Assembly: GCF_040932485.1 (NCBI RefSeq) | Contig: NZ_JBFRBH010000001.1 | Coordinates: 1,674,001 to 1,738,000, forward strand | Length of the DNA: 64,000 nucleotides | Direction of reading: 5' to 3' | Source: Gymnodinialimonas sp. 202GB13-11 | GTDB taxonomy: Bacteria; Pseudomonadota; Alphaproteobacteria; Rhodobacterales; Rhodobacteraceae | Shown here: positions 1 through 9,266 of the stretch, piece after piece | How positions within the stretch are numbered: the stretch's first letter is position 1 | How the letters are laid out: each line of letters begins with the position of its first letter | The notes under the pieces: model-generated | Seen by the model: only the letters and a program-made list of their open reading frames with translations | What the model was told of the DNA's origin: nothing | Databases searched by the model: none | Position numbers and translations under genes: made by a program

Positions 1-293
1 GCCATGTTATCGCGCACCGTCATGTGGGGATACAAAGCGTAGGATTGGAACACCATTGCGATGCCACGCTCGGATGGCGGCACGTCATTGACGACCATAT
101 CGTCGATCACCAACTCGCCACCGGTGATCTTTTCCAGTCCAGCGATCATTCGCAAAAGCGTGGACTTGCCGCAGCCCGAGGGACCAACGAACACGATCAA
201 CTCGCCCTGTTCAATGTCCAGGTTGATGTCGCGCAGGACCTGCACAGTGCCACCATATGTCTTCTCGACGTCGGTCAGTTTCAGATTGGCCAT
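1..293 (-). CDS. aglK: ABC transporter ATP-binding subunit, alpha-glucoside type (5' part only)
   Basis: The first 97 or so residues of a sugar ABC transporter ATPase are present; the rest lies beyond the left edge. The translated N terminus ([15 protein letters not shown]) leads into a Walker A motif, GPSGCGKST, and the Q-loop region [10 protein letters not shown], both typical of the MsmX/UgpC/AglK group that energises sugar importers from the cytoplasm. The gene follows the alpha-glucosidase by only 5 bases and is the last visible member of the aglE-F-G-A-K order. Signature motif, Walker B and the regulatory C-terminal domain cannot be seen. Confidence 0.9.
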   Translation of the reverse strand, partial: MANLKLTDVEKTYGGTVQVLRDINLDIEQGELIVFVGPSGCGKSTLLRMIAGLEKITGGELVIDDMVVNDVPPSERGIAMVFQSYALYPHMTVRDNM

Positions 294-298
294 CGGTC

Positions 299-1966
299 TT
301 ATCCCTCTGTCTTAATGTCGGTGCGCCGTGCAAAGCCGGCCTCGTATGGTGGCAACATCATTTCATCGCCCATCGGTTCGCCATCGAAGGGCGAGATGAT
401 CCGTTCCCATGACCCATCGGCCAGCGGCACGCGTTGCGTTTCGTTGCTCAGGTTGAAGGTGCACAGCACCTCTTCGCCCTCATGGCAGCGGATGAATTCC
501 ACCACCGGGCCCACGGCGCGGAGGCCGCGCATCGTGCCTTTGATCAAGGCCGGCTGCGTTTTGCGCCAGTGGATGATCTGGTTGTAGTAGAACAACATGC
601 TTTCCTGCGCGCCGGTCTGCTTGGCGACCGCGCGCGCCAGATGTTCAGGTGCCACCGGCAGCCACGGCTTGGCCTCCGAGAATCCACCATTCTGGTTGTC
701 TGCCACCCATGGTATCGGCGTCCGGCAGCCGTCGCGGCCTTTGAACTTGGGCCAGAAGCGGATGCCGTAGGGGTCCTGCAAATCCTCGAATGCGACATAG
801 GCTTCGGTCAGGCCAAGCTCTTCGCCTTGATAGAGGCAGACCGAGCCGCGCAGGCTGAGAAGCAGCCCTGCGTAAAGTCGGATCGCTTCTTCGCTCAGCG
901 CCCAACGGGAGGCATGGCGGACAACGTCATGGTTGGAAAACGCCCAACAGGCCCATCCGTCACCCACGGAATTCTCGTAATCCGTCAACACCTGCACTAC
1001 CCGGTCGGCATCCGGGGTCACGCCCGAGAGGAACTCGAACGAGTAGCACATGTGCATCTTGTCGCCGCCGGAGGTGTATTCGGCCTGAATCTCAAGGCCG
1101 TATTGCGCATCGCCCACTTCGCCCACAGCGGTGGCCGCCGGGTAGTCTTCCATCACTGCACGCAAGCGACGCAGGAACTCGAGGTTCTCGGGCCGGTTCT
1201 TGTCGTGGATGTGATCCTGCCAGTTATAGGGGTTCACTTCCGGTGCGATGGTGGCATTGCGCGCCTCTGGATCGAGGGCGGGATTGTCGCGCAGATCGGC
1301 ATCGTGGAAGTAGAAGTTGATCGTATCAAGGCGGAAGCCATCGACGCCGCGGTCCAGCCAGAAGCGCGCCACGGACAGCAATTCTTCCTGCACATCCGGG
1401 TTGTGGAAGTTCAGATCGGGCTGCTCTTTCAGGAAGTTGTGCAGGTAATACTGCATCCGTTCGCCGGACCATTCCCAGGCCGAGCCGCCGAAGATCGACA
1501 ACCAGTTGTTGGGCGGCGTGCCATCGGGCTTGGCATCGGCCCAGACATACCAATCGGCTTTGGCGTTGGTCTTGTTCTGCTGGCTTTCCTGGAACCAAGG
1601 GTGCTGGTTCGACGTATGGCTGAGCACCAGATCGATCAGCACCTTCAGCCCCAGATCATGGGCGCGTTTGATCAGCGCGTCGAAATCACCGAGCGTGCCG
1701 AACATCGGGTCCACGTCGCGGTAATCGCTAACGTCATAGCCGAAATCGAGCATGGGCGAGCGGAAGAAGGGTGAGATCCAGATCGCATCGACGCCAAGAT
1801 CGGCAATATGCTCCATCCGGTGGATGATGCCCGCCAGATCGCCGATCCCGTCGCCGTTGCTGTCCTGAAAGCTGCGCGGGTAGATCTGATAGATCACTGC
1901 GCCGCGCCACCAATCCTTGTCCGGTGCCACGATGTCGCCTTGGGGCATGTCCTGCATCAGGTTCAT
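299..1966 (-). CDS. aglA: Alpha-glucosidase, GH13 family
   Basis: A 555-residue cytoplasmic GH13 alpha-glucosidase that would hydrolyse imported alpha-glucosides such as sucrose, maltose or trehalose to hexoses. Visible family signatures are a calcium-loop-like DSNGDGIGD (35-43), conserved region I (DLVLSHTS, about 112-119), the nucleophile Asp214 in GFRLD, the acid/base Glu283 in VGEVGD and the transition-state Asp347 in FSNHD. There is no signal peptide. It sits 14 bases after the permease aglG and 5 bases before aglK, so it is co-transcribed with the transporter. Exact substrate preference cannot be read from sequence. Confidence 0.92.
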   Translation of the reverse strand: MNLMQDMPQGDIVAPDKDWWRGAVIYQIYPRSFQDSNGDGIGDLAGIIHRMEHIADLGVDAIWISPFFRSPMLDFGYDVSDYRDVDPMFGTLGDFDALIKRAHDLGLKVLIDLVLSHTSNQHPWFQESQQNKTNAKADWYVWADAKPDGTPPNNWLSIFGGSAWEWSGERMQYYLHNFLKEQPDLNFHNPDVQEELLSVARFWLDRGVDGFRLDTINFYFHDADLRDNPALDPEARNATIAPEVNPYNWQDHIHDKNRPENLEFLRRLRAVMEDYPAATAVGEVGDAQYGLEIQAEYTSGGDKMHMCYSFEFLSGVTPDADRVVQVLTDYENSVGDGWACWAFSNHDVVRHASRWALSEEAIRLYAGLLLSLRGSVCLYQGEELGLTEAYVAFEDLQDPYGIRFWPKFKGRDGCRTPIPWVADNQNGGFSEAKPWLPVAPEHLARAVAKQTGAQESMLFYYNQIIHWRKTQPALIKGTMRGLRAVGPVVEFIRCHEGEEVLCTFNLSNETQRVPLADGSWERIISPFDGEPMGDEMMLPPYEAGFARRTDIKTEG

Positions 1967-1980
1967 GGCCGTATCGTTCC

Positions 1981-3129
1981 TTACTTAACCGAGCCGGCCA
2001 GCAGGCCGCGCACGAGGTAGCGTTGCATGGTGAAGAAGACGAGCAGCGGAACCGCGATGGAGACGAATGCCGCCGTCGCAAGGATACCCCAGTCGCCGCC
2101 GCGTGAACCCAGAAGGTCGTCCGCGATCTTCACGGTCATCACGGCTGCGTCGCCAGCCGAGGGCAGGAACACCTTGGCCACCAGAAGGTCATTCCAAGTC
2201 CACAAGAACTGGAAGATCGCGAAGCTGGCCAGTGCCGGGAACGAAAGCGGCAGAATGATCTTCGTGAAGATCTGGAAATCCGTCGCGCCGTCTACCTTGG
2301 CGGACTCGATGATATCTCGCGGCAGGCCGACCATGTAATTGCGTAAGAGGTATATCGCGAGCGGTAAGCCGAACCCTGTATGGGCTAACCATATGCCTAC
2401 GAAGCTCTGACCGATCCCGAGCTGGTTGTGCAGGTTCAGCAAAGGTACGAGCGCTAGCTGGAGGGGCACCACGAGTAAGCCCACCACCGCTGCGATCAAA
2501 AGCCCCCTTCCCGGGAAATCCATCCATGCCAAGGCATATGCCGCGAAAGCCGCGATCAGGATTGGGATGATCGTTGCCGGGATCGTCACCGTCAGCGTGT
2601 TGATGAACGCGCGGTCCATATTATCGGCGGTCAGAACCGTTCGGTAATTGTCGAGGGTGAATTCCGGTGGCGTTTCGGCCACGAAGTATACGCGCGGCGC
2701 GCCGTCTATCGGCTCAGGCGAGGTGTAGACATAGGTGCCGTCGGCATTCACCTGAATGGTGCCGCCATCGCGGTTCTCGGCCTCCGTCCCGGCCTCAAAC
2801 GCGCCCGGCTCCCGCCCGCGCAGACCGAAGGCCGCGATGGAGCTTTCACCATCCTCAAAGCTTTCGCGCACTTCCTCGGATTCGAAGATATTGCCTTCGA
2901 TCACGAAGAGGTTGCCCTGCTCCGTTGGGGTTGCATCAGCGCGTGTGCGGTACGTCAGTTCCACCGAGAAGGGGGCCACCCACCAGCCCGAGGCCGCGAT
3001 CTGGTCACGGTCCCGGAAGGAGCTGACGAAGAGGCCCACGGTCGGAATGAGCCAGGCGATCACGATCAGAAGCACCGCGATGTTGGTGACAAGGGAAAGG
3101 CTGCTTTTCTGTCCTGCGATATTGTCCAT
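1981..3129 (-). CDS. aglG: Alpha-glucoside ABC transporter permease AglG
   Basis: A 382-residue inner-membrane permease of the MalG type. The N-terminal transmembrane helix is followed by a long extracytoplasmic segment (about residues 50-165) rich in acidic and polar residues, then the usual five-helix core. The EAA loop that docks on the ATPase is visible as DIIESAKVDGATDFQIFTKI. The large periplasmic insert makes the protein about 100 residues longer than ordinary MalG homologues; this length is characteristic of AglG proteins. It lies 12 bases after aglF. Confidence 0.92.
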   Translation of the reverse strand: MDNIAGQKSSLSLVTNIAVLLIVIAWLIPTVGLFVSSFRDRDQIAASGWWVAPFSVELTYRTRADATPTEQGNLFVIEGNIFESEEVRESFEDGESSIAAFGLRGREPGAFEAGTEAENRDGGTIQVNADGTYVYTSPEPIDGAPRVYFVAETPPEFTLDNYRTVLTADNMDRAFINTLTVTIPATIIPILIAAFAAYALAWMDFPGRGLLIAAVVGLLVVPLQLALVPLLNLHNQLGIGQSFVGIWLAHTGFGLPLAIYLLRNYMVGLPRDIIESAKVDGATDFQIFTKIILPLSFPALASFAIFQFLWTWNDLLVAKVFLPSAGDAAVMTVKIADDLLGSRGGDWGILATAAFVSIAVPLLVFFTMQRYLVRGLLAGSVK

Positions 3130-3141
3130 TGCTCTTCCCCC

Positions 3142-4122
3142 TCAGCGCATTTCTTTGCGCGCTTGCGCGATGTTCCAGATCATCACTGGCAGAACCACCA
3201 GCATGATCACGAAGGCCACGGCCGTTGCCTGCCCGTCGTCGCGGAACATGAAATCCATCATGAAGGACGGCAGGATCTCGGTCCCGAAATTGCCGCCGGT
3301 CATGGTGTAGACGATGTCGAAAACCTTGAGGACGAGGATGGTGATGGTCGTCCAGACCACCACAATCGTGCCCATGATCTGCGGCACCTTGATCTTGAAG
3401 AAGACCTGGAACGGGTTCGCGCCGTCGATGATCGCGGCTTCCACCGTTTCCTCGGGGATGCCGCGCAGGGCCGCGCTTAGGATCACCATGGCAAAGCCCG
3501 TCTGGATCCAGATCAGGATGATCATCAGCAGGAAGTTGTTCCAGAATGGGATTTGGAGTGGATCAATCCCCTCCTCCGCGCCGAAGTAGAAGCGGATGGC
3601 GTTGATGATGCCGATGTCACCGTCCTGTGCGTAGACAAAGCGCCAAATAAGCGACGCGCCCACAAAGCTGATTGCCATGGGCATGAACACCAACGATTTG
3701 GCGATATTGCCCCAGCGCAGGCGATCGGTCAGCTGCGCGATCACAAGGCCAAGGAACGTAGCCCCCGCAGGCACCACAAGCGCCCAGAGGATGTTGTTGA
3801 GGAAGGCCTGCCGGAAATCGGGGTTGTTGAAGAGGCGCGCGTAATTGCCTAGCCCCACAAACTCATCGCCGCTCCGGTCGTAGAGCGAGCGGAAGAACGA
3901 GCCGACCACCGGGTACATCAGGTACAGCCCCAGCGCGAACATGGCCGGGAACAGGAAGACCCAAGGGCGGATCATGTTGGCGCGGTTAATGTTGCGCCCT
4001 GCATTTTCACCACGAGCGGGGAACAGCACCTTATCGATGAAGAGGTTGGCGAAGTAGAAATACCCCACGCAGCCGCCCACGCCGATGATAATAGTGATGA
4101 TGCCTTGAATGACTGGCGACAT
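3142..4122 (-). CDS. aglF: Alpha-glucoside ABC transporter permease AglF
   Basis: A 326-residue MalF-type permease. An N-terminal hydrophobic segment precedes the conserved six-helix core, and the EAA coupling motif is seen as PEETVEAAIIDGANPFQVFFKI. It forms the heterodimeric membrane channel with AglG. The start chosen is the ATG preceded by a GGGAGGGGCGC purine tract. It is second in the operon, about 155 bases after the binding-protein gene; that larger gap is common where the binding protein is made in excess. Confidence 0.92.
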   Translation of the reverse strand: MSPVIQGIITIIIGVGGCVGYFYFANLFIDKVLFPARGENAGRNINRANMIRPWVFLFPAMFALGLYLMYPVVGSFFRSLYDRSGDEFVGLGNYARLFNNPDFRQAFLNNILWALVVPAGATFLGLVIAQLTDRLRWGNIAKSLVFMPMAISFVGASLIWRFVYAQDGDIGIINAIRFYFGAEEGIDPLQIPFWNNFLLMIILIWIQTGFAMVILSAALRGIPEETVEAAIIDGANPFQVFFKIKVPQIMGTIVVVWTTITILVLKVFDIVYTMTGGNFGTEILPSFMMDFMFRDDGQATAVAFVIMLVVLPVMIWNIAQARKEMR

Positions 4123-4277
4123 GGTGCGCCCCTCCCCCGGTCGAATGGTGTTGGCAGATGCGCTCTGGCCGGGCGGGCCGCATTGGGCCGGTCGTGCGCC
4201 GGTTTATCCGACTTGGCTGGCACCCGGCCCGCAGTTTTGCGGGCCGAGGCCGGTATCATTTTCCGTGAGTGGACGGA

Positions 4278-5627
4278 TTACTGGATTTCGGACCAGCGAT
4301 CCTGGATGCGGCCTGCAACCGAAGCGGCGTCTTCGCCACCCACATAGTCGACCATGCCGGACCAGAAGATGCCCTGACCGATTTCCGACGGCATCAGGTC
4401 CGATGCGTCAAAGCGGAAGGTCGTGGCCCCCAGCAGGATGTCGTTCATCTGACGCAGCGTGTCAGAGGCGAACAGGTCGCTGTTCACACCCGAATGCGGT
4501 GTCAGGAAGCCCGACTGTGCCATCCACACTTCGTGCGCGATCTCGGTCTGCAGGAACGCGATCAGCGCCTGAGCGCCTGCGCTGTCCTGCGTGATGCCGA
4601 AGGCCGTGCCAGCGCCCAGAACGGGCGAGCCAAGGTCTTCACCGGCGAACGCTGGGAAGTAGAAGAAGTCGCTGTCCGCATCTTCAGGGAAGAAGGTCGG
4701 GATGAACGACGCCTGACGGTGCATGTAGCACTCCGCCGGGAACGTGAAGAGGCCTGCGGGGCTGTCACGGAAGTCGGTGGAGGCCACAGCCTCGGATCCG
4801 CCATTGACCCAATCATTGTTGCGCGCGAACGAACCGAAGACTTCGATGGCGTTCACAACCGCCGGATCGTCAAAGCCGATCTCGTTGGCAACCCACTGGT
4901 CATAAACCGACGGGTCCTGCGTGCGCAGCATGATGTCTTCAACCCAGTCCGTGGCCGGCCAGCCGGTTGCAGCACCGGAACCCAGCCCAATGCACCAAGG
5001 CGTCTCTCCGTCGGCGACGATCTGTTCGGACAGCGCGATCAGGTCTTCCATGGTTTCAGGAATGTCGTAGCCTGCTTCATCGAAGGCTTCCGGCGAATAC
5101 CAGACCAGCGATTTCACATCGACCTTGTAGAAGAAGCCGTAAAGCGCCTCTTCACCGTCGGGGCCAGCAGCCGTCGCCAGCGACACCCACGATTCACCGG
5201 CCGCGTAGTTGTCGCGGATCCAGTTGGCCGTGTCTTCGCTCAGCGGCGTCAGCTCACCGCGCGATGCGAGGTCTGCAATCAGGCCGGGCTGCGGGAAGAC
5301 GGCAACGTTCGGGGCCGAATCGGCCTGCGTCGCGATCACGATGTCCTGCTCAAAGCTGTCGGAGCCGGAATATTCCACAACTGCGCCAGTGGCGGATTCG
5401 AAGTAGTCGAGAACCGAATTCACAAGCTCAGCGTCAGCACCCGTCCAGGGGCCAGTGATGGTGACAGTCTCACCCGACAGGTCGAACCCATCGGCGAACG
5501 TGTTGTAGCTGTCCCAGTTAAAATCGCCTTCGCCAACGGCAAAAACGTGGTTGATGTGACCATCAGCCAGTGCGCCGCTCGCGGAAAGCGCCAGTGCAGC
5601 CGCACTGGCCAGATACATCTTCTTCAT
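4278..5627 (-). CDS. aglE: Alpha-glucoside ABC transporter substrate-binding protein
   Basis: A 449-residue periplasmic solute-binding protein of family 1. The reading frame is open further upstream, but the ATG at 5627 is preferred because it begins a clear signal peptide (MKKMYLASAAALALSASGALA, cleaved before DGH) and has a GGGAGG ribosome-binding site about 8 bases upstream. The mature protein shows typical family features such as FTFPAECYMHRQ and a two-lobe layout. It is the first gene of the agl operon and diverges from the LacI-type regulator. Binding specificity for alpha-glucosides is inferred from the operon. Confidence 0.92.
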   Translation of the reverse strand: MKKMYLASAAALALSASGALADGHINHVFAVGEGDFNWDSYNTFADGFDLSGETVTITGPWTGADAELVNSVLDYFESATGAVVEYSGSDSFEQDIVIATQADSAPNVAVFPQPGLIADLASRGELTPLSEDTANWIRDNYAAGESWVSLATAAGPDGEEALYGFFYKVDVKSLVWYSPEAFDEAGYDIPETMEDLIALSEQIVADGETPWCIGLGSGAATGWPATDWVEDIMLRTQDPSVYDQWVANEIGFDDPAVVNAIEVFGSFARNNDWVNGGSEAVASTDFRDSPAGLFTFPAECYMHRQASFIPTFFPEDADSDFFYFPAFAGEDLGSPVLGAGTAFGITQDSAGAQALIAFLQTEIAHEVWMAQSGFLTPHSGVNSDLFASDTLRQMNDILLGATTFRFDASDLMPSEIGQGIFWSGMVDYVGGEDAASVAGRIQDRWSEIQ

Positions 5628-5698
5628 AGGTGACCTCCCAGTCAGTTTCGCGCGGGGCCGTGTCGCCCAGCGCGTGCAGTGCCCCGCTGCGCCTCTCT

Positions 5699-5712
5699 CC
5701 AAAGCGCTTTGG
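5699..5712. promoter_or_regulatory. LacI-family operator upstream of aglE
   Basis: A perfect 14-bp palindrome, CCAAAGCGCTTTGG, lies 72 bases before the aglE start. Its AAGCGCTT core is typical of LacI/GalR-family operators in alphaproteobacteria. A second copy of the core lies 164 bp away, next to the aglR start. Confidence 0.75.
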
Positions 5713-5720
5713 GTTAGCGA

Positions 5721-5750
5721 TACACTTGCCGATGCAAAGGCCGCTGTCAA
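5721..5750 (-). promoter_or_regulatory. Candidate aglE promoter
   Basis: On the minus strand a perfect TTGACA (5745-5750) is followed 17-18 bases later by a weak -10-like element (AAGTGT/AGTGTA, around 5721-5727). The palindrome at 5699-5712 lies directly downstream, where a bound repressor would block polymerase. The -10 match is poor, so the assignment is tentative. Confidence 0.4.
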
Positions 5751-5860
5751 TGAGACTCTGCAAACAACAGAAAAATCATGGAATTTTGGACCATCTGGTC
5801 AGAGAATGCGTATTTCCCCCTTTGACAGCGCGGCAGAGCTGCCGCTAGCTTACTTCTGAT

Positions 5861-5878
5861 TTTCGAAGCGCTTTGAAA
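5861..5878. promoter_or_regulatory. LacI-family operator upstream of aglR
   Basis: An 18-bp near-palindrome, TTTCGAAGCGCTTTGAAA, has eight of nine base pairs symmetric and the same AAGCGCTT core as the site at 5699-5712. It ends 11 bases before the aglR ATG, a position suited to autoregulation. Confidence 0.7.
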
Positions 5879-5889
5879 GCTGATTTCGT

Positions 5890-6924
5890 ATGAATCTCAA
5901 GGAATTGTCCGAGTCGCTCGGACTGAGCCAAACCACAGTCAGCCGCGCTTTGAACGGCTACCCCGAGGTTCGGGAAGAAACCCGTATGCGCGTTCGCGCG
6001 GCGGCGGAGGCTGCGAATTACACACCCAACGCCAAGGCCCGCAGGCTGGCAACCGGGCGCGCGATGGCGATTGGCCACGTGATGCCGCTCACCGGTAAAG
6101 AAGAGCTGGTAAACCCGATCTTCGCCGACTTCATCGCCGGTGCGGGAGAAATCTACGCCCGCGAAGGCTATGACCTGTTGCTGTCGATGGTGCCCGCTGA
6201 AGGGACAGAGGCGGCGTACCGTCAGATGGCCGCCAATGCCTCCGTCGATGCTGTCATGGTTCAGGCCCCCACAATGGACGATGCGCGCGTCCCGCTTTTA
6301 CAGGAACTCGGTCTGCCCTTCTTGGTTCATGGGCGCACGGGCACGCCGGAGGGCTACTCCTGGCTCGACGTGGCCAATATCCGCGCCTTCCGCCGGGCGA
6401 CCGACTTCCTCTTGGATCTCGGCCACCGCAGAATTGCGTTGATCAACGGTCAGGAAAGCCTCGATTTCGCCCGCCGCCGTCGCCTCGGGTTTGAGCAGGC
6501 CATGGCCGCGCGCGAGGTCTCACCCAACGCCGCATGGATGCGATCGGACGTGATGACCGAGCAATATGGCTACCGCGCCGCCTGTGAGATGTTGGACGCA
6601 GGCGATGGGCCAACGGCCTTTCTGGCTGCCTCGATCATTCCCGCCATAGGGATCCGCCGCGCTGCAGGCGAGCGTGGGCTCAAGATCGGGCGCGACGTGT
6701 CGATCATCTGCCATGATGACGGACTCAGCTATATGGGCAACGAAGGCATCAGCGCGCCGGACGGCCCCGCGTTTACGGCCACACGCTCCTCCATCCGGGC
6801 AGCGGGCCAGCGCTGTGCGGAGATACTGCTCAGCCTTATCGACAATCCCAAACAGCCGCCCATCCAAGAGCTGTGGGATACCGACCTTTCGCTGGGGCGC
6901 TCCACAGGCCCTGCCCCCGCCTGA
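5890..6924 (+). CDS. aglR: LacI-family transcriptional regulator of the agl locus
   Basis: A 344-residue repressor. The N terminus is a LacI helix-turn-helix (MNLKELSESLGLSQTTVSRA) followed by the hinge helix region NAKARRLATGRA, and the remainder is a periplasmic-binding-protein-like effector domain with the family motif DFLLDLGHRRIALING. It is divergent from aglE and precedes the GH1 glucosidase by 25 bases, so it probably controls both arms through the two AAGCGCTT operators. The effector is presumably an alpha-glucoside or a derived sugar; that is inference. Confidence 0.9.
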   Translation: MNLKELSESLGLSQTTVSRALNGYPEVREETRMRVRAAAEAANYTPNAKARRLATGRAMAIGHVMPLTGKEELVNPIFADFIAGAGEIYAREGYDLLLSMVPAEGTEAAYRQMAANASVDAVMVQAPTMDDARVPLLQELGLPFLVHGRTGTPEGYSWLDVANIRAFRRATDFLLDLGHRRIALINGQESLDFARRRRLGFEQAMAAREVSPNAAWMRSDVMTEQYGYRAACEMLDAGDGPTAFLAASIIPAIGIRRAAGERGLKIGRDVSIICHDDGLSYMGNEGISAPDGPAFTATRSSIRAAGQRCAEILLSLIDNPKQPPIQELWDTDLSLGRSTGPAPA

Positions 6925-6949
6925 CCCTTTGCCTGACAAGGACACCAAA

Positions 6950-8257
6950 ATGAACTTCACCCGCGCCGACTTCCCCGACGGCTTCCGCTTTGGCGTCGCC
7001 ACGTCCGCCTACCAGATAGAAGGCCACCAATTCGGCGGTGCCGGCCTGACCCATTGGGACAGCTTCGCAGGCACACCCGGCAATGTCGTGCGGTTCGAAA
7101 ACGGCGCGCTGGCCTGTGACCATTACAACCGGCTGGATGAAGATCTGGACCTGATCGCGGGGCTTGGTGCGGATGTCTACCGCTTCTCCACCTCCTGGGC
7201 GCGGGTCATGCCCGAAGGCACGGGCGCGGTGAACGGCGAGGGTCTGGATTTCTATGACAGGCTGGTCGACGGGTTGCTGGAACGCGGAATTTCCCCTGCC
7301 CTGACCCTGTATCACTGGGAACTCCCGCAACCGCTGGCCGATCAGGGCGGCTGGCGCAACGTGGACATGCCGAACTGGTTTGCCGACTATGCCGAGGTTG
7401 TGGCGGGCCGCCTTGGCGACCGCCTCTGGTCCCTCGCACCGATCAATGAGCCCTGGTGCGTCGGCTGGCTGTCCCACTTCGATGGTCACCATGCGCCCGG
7501 CTTGCGCGACATCCGCGCCACTGCCCGTGCCATGCACCATGTGCTAGTCAGCCATGGCCGGGCCATTCAAGTGTGTAAGGGTCTGGGTGTCCAAAACCTC
7601 GGCGCGGTCTGCAACTTTGAATGGTCCACGCCCGCATCAGATGCCCCCGAAGATGTCGCTGCAGCCACCCGCTACGATGCAATTTACAACCGCTTTTTCC
7701 TCGGCGGCCTCTTCAAAGGAGAGTATCCGGCGGAGGTGCTCGACGGATTGGAGCCGCATCTGCCCAACGGCTGGCAAGACGACTTCCCGACGATCCAATC
7801 GCCGCTCGATTGGGCCGGGATCAATTTCTACACACGAAAACGCCTCGCCCATGTGCCGAACGCCCCCTGGCCCGCCTACGCAGAGATGCCCACCCAAGGC
7901 CCGACCACCGATATGGGGTGGGAGATCTACCCCGACGCCTTGCAAATGTTTCTGACCCGCATGGCGCGCGAATATACTGGTGACTTGCCGATCTACGTGA
8001 CCGAAAACGGCATGGCCTCAGCAACAAATCCTGACCCTGACCGGATCGAATACCTCGACCAGCACTTGCGTGCCGTACAAGCCGCTATCGCCGAAGGTGC
8101 TCCTGTTGCCGGCTATTTCGTCTGGTCCCTGATGGACAATTACGAATGGGCGCTGGGGTACGAGAAACGCTTTGGCCTTGTCCATGTGGACTTCGACACC
8201 TTGGCAAGGACGCCCAAAGCATCCTATCACGCGCTGGCAGATTGGTGGCGCGGCTGA
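6950..8257 (+). CDS. Beta-glucosidase, GH1 family
   Basis: A 435-residue cytoplasmic GH1 enzyme that would release glucose from beta-glucosides. The acid/base Glu167 lies in APINEPW and the nucleophile Glu352 in VTENGM; the N-terminal FRFGVATSAYQIEG signature is also present. The ATG at 6950 is preferred over longer in-frame starts because upstream starts run inside aglR and the homology begins at MNFTRADFPDGF. It follows aglR by 25 bases and precedes glk by 28, consistent with an aglR-bgl-glk unit. Confidence 0.92.
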   Translation: MNFTRADFPDGFRFGVATSAYQIEGHQFGGAGLTHWDSFAGTPGNVVRFENGALACDHYNRLDEDLDLIAGLGADVYRFSTSWARVMPEGTGAVNGEGLDFYDRLVDGLLERGISPALTLYHWELPQPLADQGGWRNVDMPNWFADYAEVVAGRLGDRLWSLAPINEPWCVGWLSHFDGHHAPGLRDIRATARAMHHVLVSHGRAIQVCKGLGVQNLGAVCNFEWSTPASDAPEDVAAATRYDAIYNRFFLGGLFKGEYPAEVLDGLEPHLPNGWQDDFPTIQSPLDWAGINFYTRKRLAHVPNAPWPAYAEMPTQGPTTDMGWEIYPDALQMFLTRMAREYTGDLPIYVTENGMASATNPDPDRIEYLDQHLRAVQAAIAEGAPVAGYFVWSLMDNYEWALGYEKRFGLVHVDFDTLARTPKASYHALADWWRG

Positions 8258-8285
8258 CGCGCGGCCTGCCGGGTAAGGAACGATC

Positions 8286-9224
8286 ATGGCCCTATCACTC
8301 GTCGCCGATATCGGAGGCACCAACACCCGCGTGGCCCTTGCCGACGACGCGCATGTCCGTGTTGACAGCGTCTCGCGCTATCGCAATGCCGAGCATCAGG
8401 GCATTGCGTCCGTCATCGCCCGCTATCTCGACGATACCGGGCAGGACCGCGATGCGATTTCGGGCTGCTGCGTGGCGATGGCCGGCCCGGTACATGATGG
8501 TGTCGGCACGCTGACAAACCTCGATTGGCGCATCGACAAAGCGGTTTTGGCCGATGCGTTGACTGCTGATAAGGTAGCTGTGCTGAACGATCTGCAAGCG
8601 CAGGGCCATGCGATTGGCCATATTGCTTCAGATGATCTTGAAGTTGTTCTTCCCCAACCGGAGGTTCCCGCGACGGCCGCCAAACTCGTCATCGGATTGG
8701 GCACCGGGTTCAACACTTGCCCCGTTTTCGACACAGCTGCAGGGCGCTTCGTTCCGCCGTCTGAGGCGGGGCATGTCAGCCTGCCCGCGTCGATCACTGC
8801 ACTTCACGGAATTCTGGGCGCACTTGGCGATTCCAAGGGTTTCCCGTCGGTCGAAGAAGTGCTGTCTGGCCGCGGCGTCAGCAATCTGCACCGCGCCTTG
8901 CATGGCGTCCTCATTGGACCGGCCGACATACTGGCCCATATCGGATCCGGCGATGAAGCGGCTTGCGAGACCGGCGCGCTGTTCGTGGAAGTGCTTGGGG
9001 AAGTGGCCGGCAATCTTGCCCTGACGCACCTGCCCTTTGGCGGCATTTACCTTGTCGGCGGCGTGGCCCGCGCCTTTGCCCCGCACCTGGACCGGTTCGG
9101 CTTTGTGGAAGCCTTCCGCGCCAAAGGCCGGTTCTCAAACTTTATGGAGCAATTCGGGATCAGCGTTGTCAGCGACGATTACGCGGCCCTGACGGGCTGC
9201 GCGAACCATCTATCGCACCTCTAG
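8286..9224 (+). CDS. glk: Glucokinase
   Basis: A 312-residue hexokinase-fold kinase that phosphorylates glucose with ATP. The phosphate-binding motif VADIGGTNTRVAL is at the N terminus, and VIGLGTGFNT and GGIYLVGGVA are further signatures of the non-ROK Glk family. It follows the GH1 glucosidase directly and so captures glucose released by AglA and the beta-glucosidase. It is convergent, 42 bases apart, with the aldo/keto reductase whose proposed product is also glucose. Confidence 0.9.
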   Translation: MALSLVADIGGTNTRVALADDAHVRVDSVSRYRNAEHQGIASVIARYLDDTGQDRDAISGCCVAMAGPVHDGVGTLTNLDWRIDKAVLADALTADKVAVLNDLQAQGHAIGHIASDDLEVVLPQPEVPATAAKLVIGLGTGFNTCPVFDTAAGRFVPPSEAGHVSLPASITALHGILGALGDSKGFPSVEEVLSGRGVSNLHRALHGVLIGPADILAHIGSGDEAACETGALFVEVLGEVAGNLALTHLPFGGIYLVGGVARAFAPHLDRFGFVEAFRAKGRFSNFMEQFGISVVSDDYAALTGCANHLSHL

Positions 9225-9266
9225 CGACAGATCCTCTCATCCAGCTTTCGGCTGTTTTCGCAGCTG

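Noticed and set aside
434-1774. A 446-codon plus-strand open frame opposite aglA.
   Set aside because: It is a mirror frame of a well-supported GH13 gene, with no recognisable motif or ribosome-binding site.
3142-4122. The agl transporter as the dedicated sulfoquinovosyl-glycerol importer.
   Set aside because: Gene order aglE-F-G-A-K with a GH13 alpha-glucosidase and LacI regulator matches the known alpha-glucoside system, so I kept that call and mention sulfosugar uptake only as a possibility.
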